DNA of 7,243 nt from Lachnospiraceae bacterium (GTDB taxonomy: Bacteria > Bacillota > Clostridia > Lachnospirales > Lachnospiraceae), in NCBI GenBank assembly GCA_014804225.1, contig JAAVAF010000133.1, positions 1 to 7,243 of the forward strand, read 5' to 3'. A model generated the notes under the pieces. It worked only from the letters and a program-made list of their open reading frames with translations. It did no database searches and was not told where the DNA came from. Positions 1 through 5,758 of this stretch are shown here, one piece after another (positions within the stretch are counted from its first letter, which is position 1; each line of letters begins with the position of its first letter). The position numbers and the translations under genes were made by a program.

Positions 1-264
1 GACGGCTATTGGGGTGTAAAGCAGACCTCTGAGCGTATCCTTTCGTTTGCAACTGCTCTTGCCGGAAATGATTCGAAAAATCTTGAGAAAATGCGCGATG
101 CATTCTTAAAGGGATATAAACAAGCGGAAAAGACTTGGGGCGGAGAGCTTCCCGACATCTCAAAGCGTACATATGATGCAGTGCTTGAAGGCTTTGATAA
201 ATTGATGAATCCCAAGACAGAGGAAGTTACAACTTCTGAGGATGGTACAGTTGTTTCTAAGTAG
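1..264 (+). CDS. C-terminal end of a conserved protein of unknown function (5' partial)
   Basis: An open frame runs from the first base of the window to a TAG at 262-264, giving 87 residues; the start lies outside. The fragment begins with DGYWGVKQTSERI, continues through a predicted helical, amphipathic stretch (about residues 9-45), then a TWGGELPDISKRTYDAV segment (about 45-61) and a short polar, acidic tail. The YWGV...TSxRI...F...KGYxQAExTWGGxLPDIS pattern resembles the end of conserved hypothetical proteins I have seen in Clostridia, but I cannot give it a function. There are no membrane segments or recognisable catalytic motifs. The gene converges on the ABC transporter operon and is followed 17 bp later by an intrinsic terminator, which supports it being a real, expressed gene. 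It is unlikely to be functionally tied to the minus-strand genes. Confidence 0.8.
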   Translation, partial: DGYWGVKQTSERILSFATALAGNDSKNLEKMRDAFLKGYKQAEKTWGGELPDISKRTYDAVLEGFDKLMNPKTEEVTTSEDGTVVSK

Positions 265-280
265 AAATGAAAAATTTTTA

Positions 281-316
281 AACAGGTGACAAGAATTTCT
301 TGGCACCTGTTTTTTT
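281..316 (+). terminator. Intrinsic terminator of the plus-strand gene, probably bidirectional
   Basis: The arms AACAGGTG and CACCTGTT pair, then one A/G mismatch follows, then CAAG pairs with CTTG around a short A/T loop. The run of seven T at 310-316 gives the classic RNA polymerase release signal for the plus-strand gene ending at 264. Read on the minus strand, the same stem is followed by TTTAAAAATTTTT, a broken but usable U-rich tract. It may therefore also end the ABC transporter transcript, whose permease stops at 369. No other terminator is visible for that operon in the 104-bp gap. Confidence 0.88.
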
Positions 317-368
317 ATGCACACGCCGATGCAGAGGAAATTTGTCTTTAATCTTATTATTGTTTCAC

Positions 369-2843
369 TCACTCCGCCCGCAACCGTTCCACGATACTTT
401 GATTCTCCAGATTCCGAAAGCATACATATGGAAGCAACACGGCCAATATCACCAAAACTGGTGTGCAGCATACTAACGGGAGCAGCGTAAAATGAAATGT
501 CGAAAAACCACCTTCCACCACTGTGCGCACAATCACACCGACTGTCATTGCGCCAAGGATATACGAAGCAATCAGCGTCATGCCTGCATAATATCCTCCT
601 TCAAACATCAGCATTTGACACAATTGCCGTTTTGTCATGCTGATGCTCTGAATCATGGCAAATTCGCGCTTTCGTGAAATAATTGCCGTCACCATGCTGT
701 TGACAAAGTTCAACACACCGACCAGCGCAATCACAATGCTGATTGCATATCCCATCACTGCCAACGCGCGTGTTTCCGCTTCGTATTGCTCCGCCATGGA
801 TCGTCGGGATACTATATTCATTCCGAGCGATGTCGTCTGCTGGTAATCTGTCAACAGCGCATTGGCGTCTTCCATTGTTTCGTCTGTTACATCAAAGTAA
901 AATTTTCGTGGATTATAGTCAGTCCAAAATTCCTGAAAGATATCCGCAGGTATCACAAGCGGCAAATCAAAGACTTGCTGCGATACTCCGGAAACCATTG
1001 GCTGTAACGGACGCACAATAGCCATAACTTCAAACTCGCGGTCGACAATCTGTACATTCTCGCCAACGGAATATGTTGGCAACGTGTCACTTGGACTTGT
1101 ACTTGGACCGATTGCCAGACAGTATGTTCCTTGGGCAAATTTTTCCGCGTCAAAAAAACCATTTAAAATATAGTTTTCACTTGCCGCTGCCTCTAAAATT
1201 AATCCATCCGCGCCATATATGGTATAAGTGTTTTCGCCACCGTCCAGCACGTAATCAAACTGTTCTTTCCAAGACGGAAACGACGGGCTATAGGACGCAT
1301 AATCCTTTAATCGTTCGTCCGTGTAAAATGCACGCAGATTATTTTTTGCCTGTTCGCTCAAAGTCAGCTCGACTTCCGCAGAATATAACTGTCCCGTCGC
1401 TTCCACTGTTCCCAGTGCTGCAATATCCGAAAGCAATGAGTCACTGATCGCCTGACCATTTCCGGTCGTATCATGAATCTCATAATCCGCTACTGTCAAA
1501 TCCATCAGATATTTTTCCACATCAAAACTGGCGTTCTTCGCATAGAAATAGCTCATCAGCACAAGTCCAAGGGTCAGGGAACAAAGTACCATAGCCGTAC
1601 GTTTTCGATTGCGCCACAAATTTCCCCACGCCATTCCATATAAAGATGCCCCGTTTTTCGTCTTTTTGTGCTTCTTTCGGACGTTGTCAGATACATCCAT
1701 ATAGCGCAGGGCTTCTATCGGAGAAACCTTACCTGCAACCCGCGCGGGCAACATGCAGGAAATCAGGACTGTGATGTAGGAAAACACTGCCGCACCGATA
1801 AAGATTATGGGATTGGCCGATGTGGTCGGTTCTATCTCCATATTCGGAATCAGCATGGGAACGAATACACTGCCCAAAAGATATCCTGTGACAAGTCCTA
1901 TGGGAATGCCAATCATAGAAAGGAGGTTTCCCTGACCGTAAATAATCTTTTTTATCTGCTTTGTCGTTGTTCCAAGTGTTTTCAACTTTCCGTAAAATTG
2001 AATGTCCGAGGCAACAGAAATCTGAAATACATTATAAATAATGAAGTAACCTGCAAGAAATACCAAAAGCATACCGCCGTACATTGGCAGATTTTCCTGA
2101 AAAATACTGTACTGTATCTCCGCAGTGTAGGCGAGATTTGTGTTAAACTCCACGTCGGTGATACCGCAGTCACGAAGCACTGTTTCCACTTTTTCATCAA
2201 TATTTTTATTGTCTGAAAAGGTGATTCCCATCATGCGCAGACCTAAAATCTGTCCCTCTTTCGGTGCGGAAGCATTGTCGCACACTTCCAATACAAACGC
2301 CTCACTAACCCATGCCATGCTTGCATAGACGGAAAGGTTTCCTTCCCACCAGCCGCAAAGTGTAAAGGTGCTTGGACCTTCCTGCCACTCTAAAGTCACT
2401 GTCTGTCCTAATTCCAAAGGAACACCTAATCGTTCCAGAATCAATGTGTCCAACGCAATTTCGTCTTTTGTTTCGGGCATTTTTCCTGTTGTGGGGTATG
2501 CAAAGCTGTTTTTTGCATATCGGTCGCTGCCATAACGGATTTCCAACTGTCGTCCTGCGAGGCGCTCATTTTCGGCTATGCCTGCCACAATCGATTTGCC
2601 GAAGCTTACCACGTCGGGATGCGCTGCAATTTGTTCGATTTGCGCGTCTGTTATTTGCTTTGTCGATGCATGTGCCATTGTGCCGGACTGGCGCAGATAC
2701 ATTTCTGTGATATTTTGCCCCATACTCTGTGTGAGTGTGAACAACGTTGTAAACATCATGGTTGTTAAAAAAATAGCAAGCACTGCTACCAGATTACGGC
2801 CTTTGTTTTTTTGAAAGCTGCGGTTTGTTAATGTGCGAATCAT
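369..2843 (-). CDS. ABC transporter permease, FtsX/MacB type with two FtsX modules (824 aa)
   Basis: This is the membrane subunit of an ABC exporter, partner of the ATPase just upstream. A helix at about residues 17-38 is followed by a large extracytoplasmic domain (about 40-250, MacB_PCD-like). Next comes a three-helix FtsX block (about 255-278, 307-332, 345-367) ending in the typical ARxAGKVSPIEALR motif (367-380). The arrangement then repeats: LWRNRKRTAM and a helix (about 409-434), a second external domain (about 440-690), and three helices (about 695-722, 750-775, 785-808). About 800 residues with eight helices is normal for Gram-positive FtsX permeases of this class. The start is the ATG at 2843, not the longer frame to 2891, because GGAGG at 2851-2855 lies 7 nt upstream. 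Its ATGA overlap with the ATPase stop indicates translational coupling. The substrate is unknown; such transporters handle antimicrobial peptides, lipids or envelope signals. BceB-like permeases have a different helix layout, so a Bce name is not justified. Confidence 0.93.
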   Translation of the reverse strand: MIRTLTNRSFQKNKGRNLVAVLAIFLTTMMFTTLFTLTQSMGQNITEMYLRQSGTMAHASTKQITDAQIEQIAAHPDVVSFGKSIVAGIAENERLAGRQLEIRYGSDRYAKNSFAYPTTGKMPETKDEIALDTLILERLGVPLELGQTVTLEWQEGPSTFTLCGWWEGNLSVYASMAWVSEAFVLEVCDNASAPKEGQILGLRMMGITFSDNKNIDEKVETVLRDCGITDVEFNTNLAYTAEIQYSIFQENLPMYGGMLLVFLAGYFIIYNVFQISVASDIQFYGKLKTLGTTTKQIKKIIYGQGNLLSMIGIPIGLVTGYLLGSVFVPMLIPNMEIEPTTSANPIIFIGAAVFSYITVLISCMLPARVAGKVSPIEALRYMDVSDNVRKKHKKTKNGASLYGMAWGNLWRNRKRTAMVLCSLTLGLVLMSYFYAKNASFDVEKYLMDLTVADYEIHDTTGNGQAISDSLLSDIAALGTVEATGQLYSAEVELTLSEQAKNNLRAFYTDERLKDYASYSPSFPSWKEQFDYVLDGGENTYTIYGADGLILEAAASENYILNGFFDAEKFAQGTYCLAIGPSTSPSDTLPTYSVGENVQIVDREFEVMAIVRPLQPMVSGVSQQVFDLPLVIPADIFQEFWTDYNPRKFYFDVTDETMEDANALLTDYQQTTSLGMNIVSRRSMAEQYEAETRALAVMGYAISIVIALVGVLNFVNSMVTAIISRKREFAMIQSISMTKRQLCQMLMFEGGYYAGMTLIASYILGAMTVGVIVRTVVEGGFSTFHFTLLPLVCCTPVLVILAVLLPYVCFRNLENQSIVERLRAE

Positions 2844-3580
2844 AATGTCACCTCCCCTTTTCCCAAAGTTCGCAAATTTGTGCCTTTGCACAAATTTGTA
2901 AATTGAAAAATCTCTGATTTTTCAATTTTGCCGTCTTCGATTTGGATACAACGGTCTGCCTGTTTTGCGATTTCAGGGTTATGCGTGATCATTACGATTG
3001 TTTGATGAAATTGTTGGCTGGTAACTTTTAAAAGGTCAATGACTTCTTCGCTTGTCTTGCTGTCCAAATTTCCGGTCGGTTCATCGGCAAGAATAATTGC
3101 GGGTTTGCTTGCCAGCGCTCTCGCAATAGATACACGCTGCTGCTGACCGCCGGAAAGCGTATTTGGCATATTGTAGAGCTTTTTCTCCAATCCCAAAAGT
3201 GTCGTTACTTCCTGAATAAATGCTTCATCCGGCTTTTTCCCGTCAAGCTGAATCGGCATAACAATGTTTTCGTATACATTTAAGACAGGGACTAAATTGT
3301 AGTTTTGGAAGATGAAACCGATGCAACGACGACGGAATATGGTCAAGTCCTCGTCGGAAAGTTTTCCTAATTCATAATTGTCCACTTTGACGCTGCCCCC
3401 GCTTGGACGATCAAGTCCGCCAAGCATATTGAGCAGGGTGGATTTGCCGCTGCCGGACGTTCCGACAACCGCGACAAATTCTCCCTGCTCAATGGAAATG
3501 TTTACATCATCTAAAGCCTTTACAATGTTTGGCTCTTTTCCGTATTGTTTTGTTAAATGTGTTGTTTGTAAAATACTCAT
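2840..3580 (-). CDS. ABC transporter ATP-binding protein, MacB/LolD-like (246 aa)
   Basis: This is the cytoplasmic ATPase that powers the adjacent FtsX-type permease. All hallmarks are present: Walker A GTSGSGKST (40-48), Q-loop glutamine Q92 in FIFQNYNLVPVLNV, signature LSGGQQQRVSIARAL (142-156), Walker B IILADEP (162-168) followed by TGNLDS, and switch histidine H200 in MITHNPEIA. These features place it with the MacB/LolD/FtsE-type exporter ATPases. The start is the ATG at 3580, with AGAGG about 8 nt upstream; a longer in-frame ATG at 3646 overlaps the -10 element and is unlikely. The fold normally ends near IEDGKI (about 214-219). Here a further tail of about 26 residues (KSEIFQFTNLCKGTNLRTL and beyond) follows, encoded largely by two perfect palindromes. 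The TGA overlaps the permease ATG by 4 nt. Confidence 0.95.
   Translation of the reverse strand: MSILQTTHLTKQYGKEPNIVKALDDVNISIEQGEFVAVVGTSGSGKSTLLNMLGGLDRPSGGSVKVDNYELGKLSDEDLTIFRRRCIGFIFQNYNLVPVLNVYENIVMPIQLDGKKPDEAFIQEVTTLLGLEKKLYNMPNTLSGGQQQRVSIARALASKPAIILADEPTGNLDSKTSEEVIDLLKVTSQQFHQTIVMITHNPEIAKQADRCIQIEDGKIEKSEIFQFTNLCKGTNLRTLGKGEVTL
2873..2898. repeat. Perfect inverted repeat inside the ATPase gene (11-bp arms, 4-base loop)
   Basis: CAAATTTGTGC at 2873-2883 and GCACAAATTTG at 2888-2898 are exact reverse complements around CTTT. The element lies in the last codons of the ATPase gene, coding for part of TNLCKGTNLRT, and about 18 nt upstream of the permease ribosome binding site. In the mRNA it would form a stable hairpin with no U-tract, so it is not an ordinary terminator. 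It could affect mRNA stability or the ATPase/permease ratio. It sits one base away from a second palindrome, which suggests that both belong to one repeat unit. Confidence 0.85.
2900..2928. repeat. Second perfect inverted repeat inside the ATPase gene (13-bp arms, 3-base loop)
   Basis: AAATTGAAAAATC at 2900-2912 and GATTTTTCAATTT at 2916-2928 are exact reverse complements around TCT. It codes for the KSEIFQF part of the ATPase tail. It is very A/T-rich, unlike the surrounding ATPase coding sequence, and directly abuts the first palindrome at 2873-2898. Together they form a 56-bp double-hairpin unit. No transposase or target-site duplication is evident nearby, so a named mobile-element family cannot be assigned. 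Confidence 0.85.
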
Positions 3581-3644
3581 AAACTGTACCTCTTTTCCCG
3601 TTATTTTTGATACAATAAGTTGTGTTCCTGTTGGAATTAAGCTC

Positions 3645-3672
3645 ATTATATCTGTGCTGGAAAAAGGTACAA
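3645..3672 (-). promoter_or_regulatory. Promoter of the ABC transporter operon
   Basis: On the minus strand a perfect -10 TATAAT (3650-3645) is preceded after 16 bp by TTGTAC (3672-3667), a weak -35 matching TTGACA at only three positions. A good -10 with a poor -35 is typical of promoters needing an activator, and two candidate LytTR boxes lie directly upstream. Transcription would begin near 3638 and leave a leader of roughly 58 nt before the ATPase ATG at 3580. Confidence 0.72.
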
Positions 3673-3673
3673 T

Positions 3674-3703
3674 ATAAAATGTAAAAACTAATATCTACAA
3701 TGT
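3674..3703 (-). promoter_or_regulatory. Candidate LytTR regulator binding site: two direct 9-bp boxes, 21-bp period
   Basis: On the minus strand ACATTGTAG (3703-3695) and ACATTTTAT (3682-3674) are separated by exactly 12 bp. They sit in a longer imperfect direct repeat in which TTTTTACATT recurs exactly 21 bp apart (3708-3699 and 3687-3678). AgrA-type LytTR regulators bind paired 9-bp direct repeats of the ACAGTTAAG kind with about 12 bp between them. Against the published consensus [TA][AC][CA]GTTN[AG][TG] I count six and seven matches of eight specified positions. The second box ends one base before the -35. A LytTR regulator is encoded about 2 kb upstream in the same direction. Binding is inferred, not shown. 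Confidence 0.55.
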
Positions 3704-3715
3704 AAAAATTAATTG

Positions 3716-4078
3716 TTAGCTCTGTGAATGCAATGCATCATTCCGGGATAAAAGATATAAGCAATACTGATTCATGCTGATTCCCTCCCTTTTGGAGTGT
3801 TCGGAAAGCTGCCGATGCAGACTTTTAGGTATGCGGAGTTTAAATTGACCGGAATATTCATTCAATTCATCTGGCATGGCAATCGCTATCCCCTCGTCCA
3901 AAGCTGCTTCTAACCATGCTTTCTTCGCGTCTGTTGCATTTCTGACGGCCTGCTCTAACGTTTCCCCACAAGTAATACAGCCCGGCAATTCCGGAAATGT
4001 CACGGCATAACCGCCTTCTTCCACATCCGGAACAATCTCCATGCGGTAAGGCAGTTCCATATATTCATTCAGCGTCAT
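3716..4078 (-). CDS. hicB: HicB-family antitoxin (120 aa)
   Basis: This is the antitoxin partner of the HicA mRNA interferase encoded just upstream. The N-terminal HicB domain (about residues 9-62) shows the family pattern: YRMEIVPDVEEGGYAVTFPELPGC, then GETLEQAVRNATDAKKAWLEAA, a degenerate RNase H-like fold that binds and blocks HicA. The C-terminal part (about 77-112, FKLRIPKSLHRQLSEHSKREGISMNQYCLYLL) is a ribbon-helix-helix DNA-binding domain. HicB of this type therefore usually represses its own operon. The ATG at 4078 was chosen because GAGGTG lies about 8 nt upstream; an internal Met at residue 7 is a less likely start. The gene overlaps the end of hicA by 14 nt, so translation is probably coupled. 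Toxin-first order is usual for hicAB. No terminator follows, so transcripts may run on into the ABC operon. Confidence 0.93.
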   Translation of the reverse strand: MTLNEYMELPYRMEIVPDVEEGGYAVTFPELPGCITCGETLEQAVRNATDAKKAWLEAALDEGIAIAMPDELNEYSGQFKLRIPKSLHRQLSEHSKREGISMNQYCLYLLSRNDALHSQS

Positions 4079-4319
4079 CTATATCCACCTCTCTCTCTAC
4101 CACTTCTTTTACCATTTCTACATATACTTTCTTAATCGGTTCATGTCTGGGAATCGTTATGGGACTGCATCCCTCTTTCCGAAAGGTACAATGACTGCTT
4201 CCGCCTTTAGGCTGATTCATCTTATATCCGTAACTCTCTAACACTTTCTTTAATTCATCAAAGCGCATATCTTTTGACAAAGAGCAAATTTTTTCTAATA
4301 GTTTATCCCATTTTGACAT
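4065..4319 (-). CDS. hicA: HicA-family toxin, mRNA interferase (84 aa)
   Basis: This is a small RNA-targeting toxin with a double-stranded RNA-binding-like fold. HicA toxins cleave mRNA and arrest translation unless bound by HicB. The family core is present: LEKICSLSKDMRFDELKKVLESYGYKMNQPKGGSSHCTFRK, then PITIPRH and a C-terminal helix KKVYVEMVKEVVE. The catalytic histidine is most likely H43 in GGSSH. At 84 residues it is close to the family's usual length of about 60-85. The start is the ATG at 4319, where AGGAGG (4332-4327) lies 7 nt upstream; upstream in-frame ATGs overlap the promoter or ribosome binding site. The gene lies directly after the sensor kinase and before hicB, which it overlaps by 14 nt. 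The toxin looks intact. Whether it acts as an addiction, phage-defence or stress module cannot be told from sequence. Confidence 0.93.
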   Translation of the reverse strand: MSKWDKLLEKICSLSKDMRFDELKKVLESYGYKMNQPKGGSSHCTFRKEGCSPITIPRHEPIKKVYVEMVKEVVEREVDIDDAE

Positions 4320-4338
4320 CAACATACCTCCTAAACTT

Positions 4339-4367
4339 ATTATATTTGGTGTCATATATGGTGTCAA
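4339..4367 (-). promoter_or_regulatory. Consensus sigma-A promoter of hicAB
   Basis: On the minus strand a perfect TTGACA (4367-4362) is followed after exactly 17 bp by a perfect TATAAT (4344-4339). Transcription would start near 4333-4331, at the edge of the AGGAGG ribosome binding site (4332-4327). The predicted leader is thus only about a dozen nucleotides. Such a strong core promoter for a toxin operon implies tight repression, consistent with the repeats that fill its spacer. Confidence 0.88.
4343..4366 (-). promoter_or_regulatory. Tandem 12-bp repeat over the hicAB promoter, probable HicB operator
   Basis: On the minus strand TGACACCATATA (4366-4355) is followed immediately by TGACACCAAATA (4354-4343), identical at 11 of 12 positions. 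The pair starts inside the -35, fills the spacer and enters the -10, so a bound protein would block RNA polymerase. CATATATG, a small palindrome, spans the junction. HicB's ribbon-helix-helix domain is the obvious candidate ligand, since such proteins bind short tandem sites as paired dimers. This is inferred from position and family behaviour. Confidence 0.6.
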
Positions 4368-4414
4368 TATATGGGTTGCAAAATATCGCTTTTCAAATCA
4401 TTCTATTAATGAAA

Positions 4415-5758
4415 TTATCCATCTGTGTTTTGGGTTTCCATTGATATTTTATCAGAGGAAGTGACTGTCAACTCTAATGGCATCATAATCTGCAACCGAA
4501 ACATTCCATTCTCCACCTTTGTACTGCACTGTCCATCATATTTTTGAACTGCATTGCGGATATTTGATAACCCGAAACCATGCATAAAAGTATCCTTCTT
4601 CGTTGTTCTCTTAGACAAAGTAACATCAGAAGAAACCGTATTCTCCACTATAATCATAAGCATATCACGAACGCGGTTGGCTCGCACTGTTATCAAGCGC
4701 TGCTCCTTTGGCAGCTGTTTACTTGCCTCAATCGCGTTATCAATTGCATTGCCAAAAATTGTGCTGATATCCAGCGGCTCCATAAAATCACCATCTTCAA
4801 AGGAAATGACTGCACTGAAGTCAATCTGCTCCTTCTGCGCCGTTTTCGCCTTGTCCCGAATGAGGACATCCAAAAACGCATTCCCCGTGTGATAGTAATT
4901 TTCGTATTCCTGAATCTGATTTTGCAGTCCTTGAAGCGATTCCTGAACCACCTGCTCATTTCCCGCCTGTGCCTGAAGTACCAGCAGATGATTTTTCAAA
5001 TCATGGTAAATACTGCGTACCCGCTCCTCATCACACATACGGTCAGTGTAGTACGCCTGCTGCCTTTCCAACTCCTGCGCGCGATATGCAGTCTGCATGG
5101 AATTACAAATGTAAGAAACAAGATAAATGCATCCAAAACCAGAAAAAATAGACGCGCCGCATATCGGATAGGCAACCGGTATATTCTCGGGCAGAAAATA
5201 AATAATTGTGAAAATTGCAACAAACGACGCTAACATCAGGCTGTCCACAATGAGCCACATTTTCGTCGTCAGATTTGATGTAACCTGACGCAGATACTTG
5301 CGCAGAAACCGCCATGCCGCAGTCCAGAACAAGAGCCGCAGCAGCAAAGACAAGGTGTATATCACATTGTTCATCAACTGCTGCTCCCACGTCCACCCAA
5401 AATCAAGCTTAGAAGGCGCTCCTGTTATTCTAAAAAAGCATCTTCTTCCGATATCCATCATCAGGTAATTTACAGCAATCAGCGGCGGATAAAAAATCAG
5501 CACTGCCGTCAGCTTTTCCACCCACCGCCCGCGGTGAAACAAGCTAATGTAAACACAGAATCCCAAAAGTGTCCCGAGAAGTCCCGCAAGGTCATTGGAA
5601 TAAATAATCGCTGCCGAGATTGGGGTGCTTGCAACAAAAGCTATAATCCGCAAAAGCAGATTTTTGCGCAGCGGCAGAAACGTTTGTACCATCCAAAAGA
5701 ATACAAAAGCGTAAGAAACATCTATTACAAAAGCAAGAATTTCCAAAAACTTTATCAT
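4415..5758 (-). CDS. AgrC-like sensor histidine kinase, GHKL ATPase type (447 aa)
   Basis: This is a membrane sensor kinase that phosphorylates the LytTR regulator encoded just upstream. The N-terminal 215 or so residues hold six or seven hydrophobic segments (about 5-27, 33-53, 57-76, 84-103, 130-150, 166-188, 196-217), the polytopic sensor layout of the HPK10/AgrC group. A linker helix (about 218-248) leads to the phosphoacceptor motif SIYHDLKNHLLVLQAQ, with H252. The GHKL ATP-binding domain follows: N-box FGNAIDNAIEA with N337 and N341, and G-box HGFGLSNIRNAVQKYDG (393-409). The start is the ATG at 5758, preceded by GGGGAG 7 nt away; it forms an ATGA overlap with the regulator's stop. Length is typical for the family. 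About 18 polar residues trail the ATPase fold. AgrC-like kinases commonly sense peptides, but no precursor-peptide or AgrB-like gene is visible here, so the signal is unknown. Confidence 0.93.
   Translation of the reverse strand: MIKFLEILAFVIDVSYAFVFFWMVQTFLPLRKNLLLRIIAFVASTPISAAIIYSNDLAGLLGTLLGFCVYISLFHRGRWVEKLTAVLIFYPPLIAVNYLMMDIGRRCFFRITGAPSKLDFGWTWEQQLMNNVIYTLSLLLRLLFWTAAWRFLRKYLRQVTSNLTTKMWLIVDSLMLASFVAIFTIIYFLPENIPVAYPICGASIFSGFGCIYLVSYICNSMQTAYRAQELERQQAYYTDRMCDEERVRSIYHDLKNHLLVLQAQAGNEQVVQESLQGLQNQIQEYENYYHTGNAFLDVLIRDKAKTAQKEQIDFSAVISFEDGDFMEPLDISTIFGNAIDNAIEASKQLPKEQRLITVRANRVRDMLMIIVENTVSSDVTLSKRTTKKDTFMHGFGLSNIRNAVQKYDGQCSTKVENGMFRLQIMMPLELTVTSSDKISMETQNTDG

Noticed and set aside
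1668..2216. Plus-strand open frame (about 182 codons) opposite the permease gene
   Set aside because: It is a shadow of the permease; the composition is Cys/His/Asn-rich without domain structure, and the opposite strand shows clear FtsX motifs.
2873..2928. Palindromes as an intrinsic terminator within the ABC operon
   Set aside because: They lie inside coding sequence, no U-tract follows on the minus strand, and the downstream permease is translationally coupled to the ATPase.
3581..3646. Longer ATPase start at 3646 (22 extra residues)
   Set aside because: That ATG overlaps the predicted -10 element, lacks a ribosome binding site, and the ABC homology begins at the ATG at 3580, which has AGAGG properly spaced.
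4391..4415. Possible terminator between the kinase gene and hicAB
   Set aside because: Only a weak 5-bp A/T-rich stem (TCATT/AATGA) is present, with no GC-rich stem or U-tract.
4988..5004. Inverted repeat ATGATTT-TTC-AAATCAT
   Set aside because: It encodes part of the conserved phosphoacceptor motif (HDLKNHLL) of the kinase; the arms are only 7 bp and codon constraint explains them.
4580..5233. Long plus-strand open frame (about 217 codons) opposite the kinase gene
   Set aside because: It lies wholly antisense to the conserved kinase/GHKL coding sequence, has no good ribosome binding site, and its translation shows no recognisable domain.
369..5758. Calling the locus a BceRS-BceAB antimicrobial-peptide module
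   Set aside because: The kinase is a large polytopic AgrC-like protein rather than a short intramembrane BceS type, the regulator is LytTR rather than OmpR-like, and the permease has two symmetrical FtsX modules with two external domains, unlike BceB.
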